A stretch of 27,218 nucleotides of DNA from Opitutaceae bacterium. Its GTDB lineage: Bacteria > Verrucomicrobiota > Verrucomicrobiia > Opitutales > Opitutaceae. Made by a program: the position numbers and the translations under genes. Of the stretch, positions 8,019-14,691 are shown in pieces; positions within the stretch are counted from its first letter, which is position 1; every line of letters begins with the position of its first letter. Under the pieces are notes generated by a model that was not told where the DNA came from, ran no database searches, and worked only from the letters and a program-made list of their open reading frames with translations. Where the stretch lies: positions 1-27,218 of the forward strand of contig JAHFTI010000006.1 of the NCBI GenBank assembly GCA_023265535.1. The letters are read 5' to 3'.

Positions 8019-8160
8019 TTTGGAAGGAAACGGACCGGGTTTCCCCTGGAGCCCTTCCAGGCCTCCCTTGCGGGAGGCTGGCGCTCGTTTTTGCAGCTCC
8101 GTTTGCGGGGAGCGCGGGGATTTGTAGTGGTGCGAAGTAACCCTGTCCTCACTGTCCAAA
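8019..8160 (-). ncRNA. Y-like RNA 2 (Ro60 partner)
   Basis: The second RNA of the cluster, about 142 nt. It shares CAGUGAG, nine bases, ACUUCGC with RNA 1 without gaps. The lower stem UUUGG/CCAAA joins 8156-8160 with 8019-8023. The upper stem is GAC, A x G mismatch, GGGUU on one side and AACCC, GUC on the other, and the 3' internal-loop strand is GUUUCCUU, compared with AACUUUCU in RNA 1. The apical part differs from RNA 1: instead of a tRNA-like module it holds three hairpins, one of 5 bp at 8096-8113, a perfect 7-bp stem with a GCAA tetraloop at 8061-8078, and a 5-6-bp stem at 8045-8061. This resembles the design of other Y RNAs, in which a conserved Ro-binding stem carries a variable effector module. 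Ends are inferred from base pairing only. Confidence 0.65.
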
Positions 8161-8197
8161 AGGTCAGGAAAGTGATCGGGGACGATCGGGAGGGAGA

Positions 8198-8329
8198 TCG
8201 GGGAGAAAGTTGAGAGGGGTGTTTTACGTGCTCTACCACTGAGCTAACCCGGTCCGGGGACCGAGTGCCGGGATCGAACCGGCGACCACGCGCTTACGAG
8301 GCGAAGTAACCCCGCTCTCACTGCCCCGA
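8198..8329 (-). ncRNA. yrlA: Y RNA with permuted tRNA-like module (YrlA class)
   Basis: First RNA of the cluster, about 132 nt. The Ro-binding scaffold is a lower stem UCGGGG/CCCCGA (8324-8329 with 8198-8203), an internal loop CAGUGA against AACUUUCU, and an upper stem GAG-C-GGGGU with ACCCC-U-CUC containing one C x U mismatch. Between the two strands lies a tRNA-like domain whose halves are in reverse order, with the acceptor ends closed by a loop; see the separate entry. Bacterial Y RNAs near rsr are known to include at least one with a tRNA-like domain that is modified and processed like tRNA, which fits. It starts about 215 nt from the divergent LysR gene. An upstream CCCC (8332-8335) could compete for the GGGG of the lower stem. 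Exact ends and promoter are not seen. Confidence 0.8.
8226..8303 (-). other. Circularly permuted tRNA-like cloverleaf inside Y RNA 1
   Basis: Reading the minus strand: an anticodon-arm-like hairpin CGC-CUCGUAA-GCG, variable region UGGUC, T arm GCCGG-UUCGAUC-CCGGC (8267-8283), acceptor 3' strand ACUCGGU (8260-8266), loop CCCCGG (8254-8259), acceptor 5' strand ACCGGGU (8247-8253), UA, D arm GCUC-AGUGGUA-GAGC (8230-8244), then ACGU. The acceptor pairs over all 7 positions with one G.U, the D stem over 4 and the T stem over 5. The hairpin loop has U33-like U followed by CGU, as in a threonine tRNA, with A at the two positions after. There is no free CCA end, so it cannot be a normal tRNA unless it is cut in the acceptor loop. 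Confidence 0.8.
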
Positions 8330-8544
8330 AAGGGGAGGGCGTCCGTTTACCTGTGACGGAAGCCGGGAAGGTGATGTGTGGGAAAAGGGGCTGACATGGG
8401 CGGTGTGCGGGTTGTGTGGGCCGGTCCCCACCGACCTGACAGGGTTCGGTGTGCGGCGCGCATTTGTAATCTTGTCTTGGGATATTACGGAGTTTTTCGC
8501 TTTTCTTCCATGCAGCTTTCGAAAGCATACCTGACTTTTAAGTC
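8330..8544. other. Intergenic region between Y RNA cluster and LysR gene
   Basis: A 215-bp divergent region expected to hold promoters for the Y RNA/rsr side and for the LysR gene, and probably a LysR binding site. It contains a GC-rich dyad on the minus strand (GGUC-GGUGGG-GACC, around 8421-8434) next to GAACCCTGTCAGGTC, and an AT-richer part at 8462-8535. I cannot assign a -35/-10 pair with confidence on either strand. Confidence 0.4.
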
Positions 8545-9453
8545 ATGTTTGATTCCCTGCTCTCCGAAGGCGGTCTTTCGTTGGAAAGGCTGCATGTGCT
8601 GCTGAAGGTCCACGATGCCGGCAGCATCGCGGCGGCCGCGCCGTCCGACACGGTGAGGCAGAGCCAGTACAGCAGGCAGCTGCGCGAGCTTTCGGAGTAC
8701 TTCGGGTGCGAGGTGGCGCGCCGGCAGGGGAAGCTCATGAAGCTCACGCCGGAGGGCGTGCAGCTGGCGGACCTCGTGCGCCAGAATTTCCGGAGCCTGG
8801 CCGATTTCAGGGCGCAGTGTCGCTCGGAGCTGGTGGACTATACGATCGCGGCGGGTGACAGCCTCATCCAGTGGCTGATCATTCCGCGGCTGGGAAAGCT
8901 TCCCAAGTCCTGCAGCCATTATCATTTCGCGACGCTCCACCTGAGGACCAAGGAGATCATCCAACAGCTGAATGACGGCCGGGTGGACTTTGCGGTAGTG
9001 CGCAGGGATGCGCTCCCGCCCGGGATCGAGGGGCTCAGGCTGGGCACGCTCGAGTATTGCGCGCTGGTGCCGAAGGCCCTGGCGGGCCGTGGGGCGCGCG
9101 CGGGGCTGAAGGACCTCTTCGGGCGCTTCCCCATGGCGGCCCAGAATTCGGACGGGCAATTCACGGGGCGGCTGCGCGAGATCGCAGCGTCCCTTGGGCT
9201 GGAGTTTCGGCCGGTGCTGGCCTGCCAGTCGTTTCCGCAGTTGCTCTCAGCGGTGCGTTCGGGGGCCTATGCGGCGGTCGTGCCCACGCTCGCGGTCGGG
9301 GACCTCGCCAAGGGCAGCTGCGTGAAGGTCGAGGGCGGGGCGCTCGAGGCGCTGAACCGCGAGCTGGTGCTGGTGTTCCATCCACGCCTCGTCTCGCTGC
9401 GTCCGCAGGCGGCGGTGCTGGCGCGCGCGCTCCAGGCGGCGTTCCGGTTTTGA
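8545..9453 (+). CDS. LysR-family transcriptional regulator
   Basis: A 302-residue protein with an N-terminal winged helix-turn-helix (about residues 10-68: LERLHVLLKVHDAGSIAAAA, then QSQYSRQLRELSEYFGCEV and KLTPEGVQLADL), followed by a periplasmic-binding-like effector domain (DYTIAAGDSLIQWLIIPRLG from about 99; DGRVDFAVVR; SAVRSGAYAAVVP). Length is normal for LysR regulators, which usually bind as tetramers, respond to a small-molecule coinducer and often control the divergent gene. Here the divergent unit is the Y RNA/rsr/rtcB locus, so it may be its regulator, but that is inferred from position. The ATG at 8545 has no strong ribosome site. The gene converges on kbl with a 148-bp gap. Its ligand cannot be predicted. 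Confidence 0.88.
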   Translation: MFDSLLSEGGLSLERLHVLLKVHDAGSIAAAAPSDTVRQSQYSRQLRELSEYFGCEVARRQGKLMKLTPEGVQLADLVRQNFRSLADFRAQCRSELVDYTIAAGDSLIQWLIIPRLGKLPKSCSHYHFATLHLRTKEIIQQLNDGRVDFAVVRRDALPPGIEGLRLGTLEYCALVPKALAGRGARAGLKDLFGRFPMAAQNSDGQFTGRLREIAASLGLEFRPVLACQSFPQLLSAVRSGAYAAVVPTLAVGDLAKGSCVKVEGGALEALNRELVLVFHPRLVSLRPQAAVLARALQAAFRF

Positions 9454-9601
9454 GGAGGGACGGGGACGGGCGGCGTGGGTGGGGGGGCAGGTGCTGGAGG
9501 CTCCGGCGGTGCGCAAGGGGGATGCCGGGCCCGCGGGGCGGATCCCGCCGCAAGGCCCCTGGGCGTGCAGGCGCACATTTCCTGCAGCCGCAGCGAGGCG
9601 C

Positions 9602-10780
9602 TCAGGAGAGGATTTCCACGAAGGCCTGGATCGCGCGGTCGAGGTCCTCGCGAGAGTGGGCGGCTGAGACCTGCGTGCGGATGCGCGCGAGGCCCTGCGG
9701 GACCACCGGGTAGAAGAAGCCGACGGCGTAGATGCCGCGCTTGAGCAACTCGGCGGAGACGTGCTGCGCGCGTGTGGCCTCGCCGAGCATGACGGGAACG
9801 ATGGGGTGGGTGCCGGGGCGGATCTCGATGCCGGCGGCGGTGAGGCCCTTCCTGAAGTGGGCGGTGTTGTCCTCCAGCCTCTGGCGCAGGGCGGGTTCGC
9901 GTTCGACGAGGTCGAGCGCGGCGATCGAGGCGGCGGCGACCACGGGGGCGAGGGTGTTGGAGAAGAGGTAGGGGCGGGAGCGTTGACGCAGCAGGGAGAT
10001 GATCTCGCGACGTCCGCTGACATAACCGCCGATGGCGCCGCCCAGGGCCTTGCCCAAGGTGCCGGTGAGGATGTCCACCTTGTCCATCACGCCGAAGTGT
10101 TCGGGGGTGCCGCGGCCGCCCGGGCCGACGAAACCCACGGCGTGGCTGTCGTCCACCATCACGAGGGCGCCGTGGCGCTCGCAGAGCGCGCAGAGTGCGT
10201 CGAGGGGCGCCAGGTAGCCGTCCATGGAGAAGACGCCGTCGGTCACCACGAGGACGTGGCGTGCCCCGGCGGCGCGGGCCTGGAGCAGCTGCGCCTCGAG
10301 GTCGGCGAGGTCGCGGTTGCGGTAGCGGAAACGGCGCGCCTTGCAGAGGCGGATGCCGTCGATGATGGAGGCGTGGTTGAGCTCGTCGCTCACAATGGCG
10401 TCCTCCTCGCCGAGCAGGGCCTCGAAGACGCCGCCGTTGGCGTCGAAGCAGGAGCTGTAGAGGATGGTGTCCTCGGTGTGGAGGAAGGCGGAGAGGCGCT
10501 CCTCGAGCTGGCGGTGGATCTGCTGGGTGCCGCAGATGAAACGCACGGAGGACAGGCCGAAGCCCCAGCGGTCGAGGGCCTCGTGCGCGGCGCGGATGAG
10601 TTCGGGGTGGGAGGCGAGGCCGAGGTAGTTGTTGGCGCAGAGGTTGAGCACCTCACCGGCGGCGTCCGTGGCGATGTGGGCCGACTGGGGCGTGGTGATG
10701 AGGCGCTCGCGCTTGAAAAGGCCCGCCTGTTCGATGGAGGCGAGGCGTCCGCGGAGGTCGTCCAGGAAGGAGTCGTTCAT
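9602..10780 (-). CDS. kbl: 2-amino-3-ketobutyrate CoA ligase (glycine C-acetyltransferase)
   Basis: A 392-residue PLP enzyme (E. coli Kbl has 398). It cleaves 2-amino-3-oxobutanoate with CoA to glycine and acetyl-CoA, the second step of threonine degradation. The PLP lysine is K244 in GTLGKALGG. Other alpha-oxoamine synthase marks are NYLGLASHPE (51-60), FGLSSVRFICGTQ (74-86), ELNHASIIDG (133-142, with H136) and DDSHAVGF (210-217). The ATG at 10780 is chosen because the family N-terminus starts about there; the frame stays open for a further 1.2 kb across tdh, which is a GC-bias artefact. It lies 35 nt downstream of tdh and is surely in the same operon. Confidence 0.96.
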   Translation of the reverse strand: MNDSFLDDLRGRLASIEQAGLFKRERLITTPQSAHIATDAAGEVLNLCANNYLGLASHPELIRAAHEALDRWGFGLSSVRFICGTQQIHRQLEERLSAFLHTEDTILYSSCFDANGGVFEALLGEEDAIVSDELNHASIIDGIRLCKARRFRYRNRDLADLEAQLLQARAAGARHVLVVTDGVFSMDGYLAPLDALCALCERHGALVMVDDSHAVGFVGPGGRGTPEHFGVMDKVDILTGTLGKALGGAIGGYVSGRREIISLLRQRSRPYLFSNTLAPVVAAASIAALDLVEREPALRQRLEDNTAHFRKGLTAAGIEIRPGTHPIVPVMLGEATRAQHVSAELLKRGIYAVGFFYPVVPQGLARIRTQVSAAHSREDLDRAIQAFVEILS

Positions 10781-10815
10781 GAGGTGCGGGGTGGGGCGAT
10801 GGGATGCCGGATGCG

Positions 10816-11862
10816 TCAGGTGTTTTCCCAGTCGAGCACGATCTTGCCGCTGCGGCCCGCGCGCATGAGCTCGAAGCCCTCCTGGAAGGAGGCGATCGGC
10901 AGGCGGTGCGTGATGACCGGGGTGATGTCCAGGCCGCTCTGGATGAGGGCGGTCATCTTGTACCAGGTCTCGAACATCTCGCGCCCGTAGATGCCGCGGA
11001 TCGTGAGCATGTTGAAGATCACCTTGTGCCAGTCGATGGAGGCGGCCTCGGGGATGATGCCGAGGAGGGCGATGCGACCGCCGTGGGTCATGTTGTCGAT
11101 CATGTCGCGCAGCGCGACGGCGTTGCCCGACATCTCGAGGCCGACGTCGAAGCCCTCCTTCATGCCGAGCTCGCGCTGGACATCCTGTAGTTTTTCCTTG
11201 GATACGTCGACGGTGCGCGTGGCGCCCATGCGGGCGGCGAGGGCGAGGCGGGCGGGGTTGACGTCGGTGATGACGACCTTGCGCGCGCCCGACTTGCGGG
11301 CGATGGCGACGGCCATGCAGCCGATGGGGCCGGCGCCGGTGATGAGCACGTCCTCGCCGACGAGGTCCCACTGGAGGGTGGTGTGCACGGCGTTGCCGAG
11401 GGGGTCGAAGCAGGCGAGCACGTCGAGGGGGATGGAGGGGTCGACGTGGACGGCGTTGGTGGCGGGGATGCAGAGGTATTCGGCGAAGGCGCCGTCGCGG
11501 TTCACGCCGACGCCGCGGGTGCTCTTGCAGAGGTGGCGGCGGCCGGCGAGGCAGTTGCGGCACACGCCGCAGACGATGTGGCCCTCGCCGTCGACGAGGT
11601 CGCCGGGCTTGAAGCCGCGCACGTTGGAGCCGACCTCGGCGATCTCGCCGACGAACTCGTGGCCGATGACCATGGGGGGCTTGATGGTCTGCTCGGCCCA
11701 GTGGTCCCAGTTGTAGATGTGGACGTCGGTGCCGCAGATTGCGGTGCGGCGGATCTTGATGAGGACGTCGTTGATGCCTGGCTCGGGAATGGGGACCTCG
11801 ACCATTTCGAGGCCGGGGCCGGCCTGGGTCTTGGCAATTGCCCTCATGGTTTTGGAAGACAT
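10816..11862 (-). CDS. tdh: L-threonine 3-dehydrogenase
   Basis: A 348-residue zinc-dependent medium-chain dehydrogenase (E. coli Tdh has 341) that oxidises L-threonine to 2-amino-3-oxobutanoate with NAD. Catalytic zinc ligands are seen as C43 in ICGTDVHIY and H68-E69 in IGHEFVG. The structural zinc site is C98-x2-C101-x2-C104-x7-C112. The nucleotide fold has GAGPIGCMA. The C-terminal GREMFETWYKM and HRLP regions are Tdh-specific. It precedes kbl, so the pair forms the Tdh/Kbl pathway yielding glycine and acetyl-CoA. Start at the ATG 11862; an internal ATG five codons on is possible. It is divergent from the PL22-like gene across 258 bp. Confidence 0.96.
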   Translation of the reverse strand: MSSKTMRAIAKTQAGPGLEMVEVPIPEPGINDVLIKIRRTAICGTDVHIYNWDHWAEQTIKPPMVIGHEFVGEIAEVGSNVRGFKPGDLVDGEGHIVCGVCRNCLAGRRHLCKSTRGVGVNRDGAFAEYLCIPATNAVHVDPSIPLDVLACFDPLGNAVHTTLQWDLVGEDVLITGAGPIGCMAVAIARKSGARKVVITDVNPARLALAARMGATRTVDVSKEKLQDVQRELGMKEGFDVGLEMSGNAVALRDMIDNMTHGGRIALLGIIPEAASIDWHKVIFNMLTIRGIYGREMFETWYKMTALIQSGLDITPVITHRLPIASFQEGFELMRAGRSGKIVLDWENT

Positions 11863-12120
11863 GGCGGGGTGGGGTTGGTGTTGGAAGCAGGCTAGGGGGG
11901 GCGGGGGGAGGGTGCAATGACTGAGCGACGAGTGCGCCCCGGCAGGCGCCGGGATGGGGAAAAGCGGCGTCGGTGTGACTTGCGCAGGAGGAGGCAGCCG
12001 CAGTCGTGAGCGGGGGGGGGCCGGGCCGTGTCGCGAGTGGCTGCAAATTTTAGTGCCACCTTCCTGGGCGGCCCGCGTCCTGCCTCGCGACTCCTGTCGT
12101 AACTTCGACCCCCTTTGCTT
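11863..12120. other. Divergent intergenic region, tdh / PL22-like gene
   Basis: A 258-bp region between two divergent genes, very G-rich near tdh. It should contain both promoters, but I can see no convincing -35/-10 pair, riboswitch or operator. An AT-richer island around 12045-12055 (CAAATTTTAG) is the only candidate core region for the plus strand. Confidence 0.35.
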
Positions 12121-13506
12121 ATGATTTCAAAACGCCTTCTCACGCCCCTGATCGCCTTCCTCGCACTTTCCACGCTCACTCCGCTGAGCGCCGAGATGGG
12201 TCGCCGCTTTCCGTCCGAACGCAAGGTGGTGCCGGATCCCGTGACCGGCGTGCCACTGACTTTCCTCACCAGCACGCCCTCGGGCGACTCCAAGATCTAT
12301 CCGACGCACCCGCAGTGGACGGCGGACGGCAAGTGGATCGTGTTCCGCTCCAACCGCGTGAAGGGCCAGGCCATGGCGGTCAACGAGGAGACGGGCGACA
12401 TCGTGCAGGTGACCGAGACCGGCTACCAGGGCACGCCGTGCATCGCGCAGAAATCGATGCGGCTGTTTTTCTGCCGCCGCACGGACCATCTTAATCCGGC
12501 CAAGGAGGCGCCCGGCGCCGACGGCAAGCGCACGCCCCCGACGGTGCCGCTCGAGGTGGTCGCGATCGACCTTGCCAAACTGTTTGCCGACAGCGCGGCG
12601 GGCACGCTCAAGCCGGCGGCCAGCTATGAGACGGTGTTCGGCACGATCCCGCTCGAGATCGGCGGTGGAGGAGAGCTCGCCCTCGATGCGAACGAGGACT
12701 TTGTGTACTTTCGCATGCTGAAGGACGCGGCCGCCGCGTTGCTGCCGAAGGACACCAAGATCGAGCCGGTCTTCGGTGCGCGCAACATGGGTGCCGGCCC
12801 CGCGGGCGTGGCCAAGATGGAGCTCAAGACGGGCAAGGTCTCGCCCGTGGTCGCGGTTCCGTTCCAGGTCGGCCACATCCAGTCGAATCCGTGGACGCCT
12901 GGTGAGATCATCTTTTGCTGGGAGACGGGCGGCAAGTCGCCGCAGCGTTCCTGGACGGTCAAGGCCGACGGCACGGGCCTGCGCCCGCTGTATCCGGAAG
13001 CGGACTACGAGTGGGTCACGCACGAGGCGGTCATCGGCAAGGATGAGGTGGCCATCGCCATCCTCGGCCACCGCGCGCCCGGTTTCACCGACGCCTGGGG
13101 CCCCAGCGGTTCGCGCCAGCACGCGACCGGCCTTGGCATCGTGAACCTGCGCACACGCGAGCTCACCCTCGCCGGCCAGACGAAGTCGGGCAGCGGCCTG
13201 TGGCACGTGCATGGCTCGGCCGACGGGCGTTGGGCGGTGGGTGACGACTTCGCGCGCAACCTCTACCTGATCGATCGCCGGACCAACGAGATGATGCTGC
13301 TCACCGGCGGCCACAAGATCACCGCAGCCGACCACATCCACCCGACCTTCCACCCGGATGGCACACGCATTTCGATCCAGTCGGCGATGCTCTCCGAGGA
13401 CAACCGCTCGCTCAATCTCTGCGTGGTGCCCGTTCCGAAGGACTGGCTGGCCCGCACTTACGACGAGCGTCGCTATCCGACGAAGATCGAGATGGGGAAG
13501 CCGTAA
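12121..13506 (+). CDS. Oligogalacturonate lyase-like protein (PL22 type), secreted
   Basis: A 461-residue exported beta-propeller protein. Residues 1-24 (MISKRLLTPLIAFLALSTLT, then PLSA before EMG) form a signal peptide. The body shows TolB-like propeller blades such as HPQWTADGKWIVFRSNR, HVHGSADGRWAVGDD and HIHPTFHPDGTRISIQS. The clustered His residues late in the chain fit the metal-binding His set of oligogalacturonate lyases (PL22), which cleave unsaturated pectin oligomers by beta-elimination. A related propeller protein with another role cannot be excluded. The ATG at 12121 is preferred to a TTG two codons upstream. A rho-independent terminator follows. A decayed copy of the 3' end lies at 25616-25773. 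With the PL8 tail at the left edge it fits an acidic polysaccharide-degrading lifestyle. Confidence 0.75.
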   Translation: MISKRLLTPLIAFLALSTLTPLSAEMGRRFPSERKVVPDPVTGVPLTFLTSTPSGDSKIYPTHPQWTADGKWIVFRSNRVKGQAMAVNEETGDIVQVTETGYQGTPCIAQKSMRLFFCRRTDHLNPAKEAPGADGKRTPPTVPLEVVAIDLAKLFADSAAGTLKPAASYETVFGTIPLEIGGGGELALDANEDFVYFRMLKDAAAALLPKDTKIEPVFGARNMGAGPAGVAKMELKTGKVSPVVAVPFQVGHIQSNPWTPGEIIFCWETGGKSPQRSWTVKADGTGLRPLYPEADYEWVTHEAVIGKDEVAIAILGHRAPGFTDAWGPSGSRQHATGLGIVNLRTRELTLAGQTKSGSGLWHVHGSADGRWAVGDDFARNLYLIDRRTNEMMLLTGGHKITAADHIHPTFHPDGTRISIQSAMLSEDNRSLNLCVVPVPKDWLARTYDERRYPTKIEMGKP

Positions 13507-13539
13507 GGGAGGGAAACGCTGAGAGGTCCAGATTTCGGG

Positions 13540-13584
13540 CCTGCCTCGTCACACAACCCAGGGTTGCGCGGGGCAGGTTTTTTT
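13540..13584 (+). terminator. Rho-independent terminator of the PL22-like gene
   Basis: CCTGCCTCG pairs with CGGGGCAGG (9 bp, one G.U), with a smaller inner AACCC/GGGTT hairpin, and is followed directly by seven T. It starts 34 nt after the TAA stop, and is the clearest intrinsic terminator in the window. Confidence 0.9.
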
Positions 13585-13655
13585 GTGCGGGTGAGGAGGG
13601 GACTCGATGCCCCCGGTCTTGCAGGTGTTTCACATTTCCCCTAAGCCTGCAGCCC

Positions 13656-14306
13656 GTGCACAAGCGGCCCAGACATCGTGACAGGACTCCGCGCGCCCAG
13701 ACACAGGTCGTGCAGGCGGCGCCGCCCCGCGACCAGGATCTTCGCGCCATCTTCAGCGTTGTGAACGAGCTGGTGGGCCGGGCTGGGCGGACCAACCTGG
13801 CACTGGCCTTGCGAGGGAGCCGTTCGAAGCGCGTGCTCCAACTGGGCCTGGACAAGACCGACGGGCATGGCCATTTCGCCGGCCGCTCGCAGGAGGAGGT
13901 CATTGCAGTGATAGACCAATTGCTCGCGCTGGATTTGCTGCGGGTGGCGCACCACGATGGGTATCCACTTTTGGAATACGGACCCAGCGGCCTGCAGCTT
14001 GCCATGCGATTTGCGGCGGAGGACTGGTTGGGCGTCCTTCGGGCCCAGGTGCCACTTGCCGCCAAGGGCGAGGTCCCCCAGATGCCCTTTCTCGACCCGG
14101 CGTTGTCCCTGCATGGAGGCGCGCATCAACGAAACCATGACACGGTTGAGCTCCTGGCGGAGCTGGTTGCCAGGGAGGCGACGCCTGAGTGGCTGCCGCT
14201 GCTGAGGCATTGGCATGCGGCTGAAACCCGCCGAATACGGGCGAGGCTCTGGCCGCTCATTGGGCGGTTGTGCGAGCTCCAGGAAAAGGGGCCAGGGGGG
14301 ACCTGA
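13656..14306 (+). CDS. Stand-alone RQC-like winged-helix protein
   Basis: A 216-residue protein. Residues about 29-115 resemble the RQC winged helix of RecQ helicases: LRAIFSVVNELVGRAGRTNL, then LALRGSRSKRVLQLGLDKTD (matching the vLRGSksqRi...gHd pattern), GRSQEEVIAVIDQLLALDLL and YPLLEYGPSGLQLA. RQC domains bind duplex DNA at fork junctions. No helicase motor lies upstream; the preceding 70 bp separate it from the PL22-like terminator, so it is a free-standing RQC-type protein or a RecQ 3' remnant kept as an ORF. The C-terminal 100 residues are not recognised. The GTG start at 13656 is uncertain. I am moderately sure of the domain and make no claim about function beyond likely DNA binding. 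Confidence 0.55.
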   Translation: MHKRPRHRDRTPRAQTQVVQAAPPRDQDLRAIFSVVNELVGRAGRTNLALALRGSRSKRVLQLGLDKTDGHGHFAGRSQEEVIAVIDQLLALDLLRVAHHDGYPLLEYGPSGLQLAMRFAAEDWLGVLRAQVPLAAKGEVPQMPFLDPALSLHGGAHQRNHDTVELLAELVAREATPEWLPLLRHWHAAETRRIRARLWPLIGRLCELQEKGPGGT

Positions 14307-14691
14307 TCAAACGGGCCTCGCTCGTGCAGAAGTTCCAGGCGCCGTCCATGATTTCCCCCTGCGGTGCTGGCCCCGCCCCGTTCTCAGCGGTCCTCTGCAC
14401 CACCCGTGTCCCCACGAAGGACCTGCGCCGTTTGTCCTGCACTGTCCGAACGGATGCCCGCAGAGATTATTAGCCTTTGCTTGCGGGTGCATAATGTCGG
14501 TTCATGGTTTTGGGGCGTGTGGTGCCATTGATCTCCTTTTGTATGATTTATAGCTTGTTGTGGATGTCGGCGAAATTTGCGGCATCGGCAGCAAGCGTGA
14601 GCAACCCGGCGGAGTCCCGCAGTCCCTGAAAGCCGCAATTCGCACATGCATAGGGTGTTGACGGGCCTTGTCGGCGCCCCATACAGGCGCC
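14307..14691. other. Intergenic region upstream of the RCC1-repeat gene
   Basis: A 385-bp gap. The middle (14460-14560) is clearly AT-richer than the surroundings and holds TATGAT and TTATAG, possible -10 elements for the downstream gene, without a matching -35. A TTGACG at about 14658 is too close to the start codon unless the mRNA is almost leaderless. On the minus strand 14548-14640 reads ACANCGFQG-like residues and then a stop, but with no start or length to support a gene. No hairpin with a T-run was found. Confidence 0.4.

Noticed and set aside
8226..8303. Ordinary tRNA-Thr gene
   Set aside because: Although D arm, T arm and acceptor are all present, the 3' half precedes the 5' half and the acceptor is closed by a loop without CCA, so it is a tRNA-like module of a Y RNA.
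8404..8465. SRP (4.5S) RNA gene
   Set aside because: GAACCCTGTCAGGTC resembles its 5' strand, but the invariant GGAAGGAAGCAGC part is absent and the region does not fold into the SRP hairpin.
10781..12046. Upstream extension of the kbl frame across tdh
   Set aside because: Tdh is certain here. The extension is Arg/Pro/His-rich nonsense, and Kbl starts at 10780 with the family N-terminus.
14548..14640. Minus-strand peptide with a CANCGF zinc-ribbon-like start
   Set aside because: No start codon of its own, too short, only one Cys pair, and it lies in the leader region of the RCC1-repeat gene.
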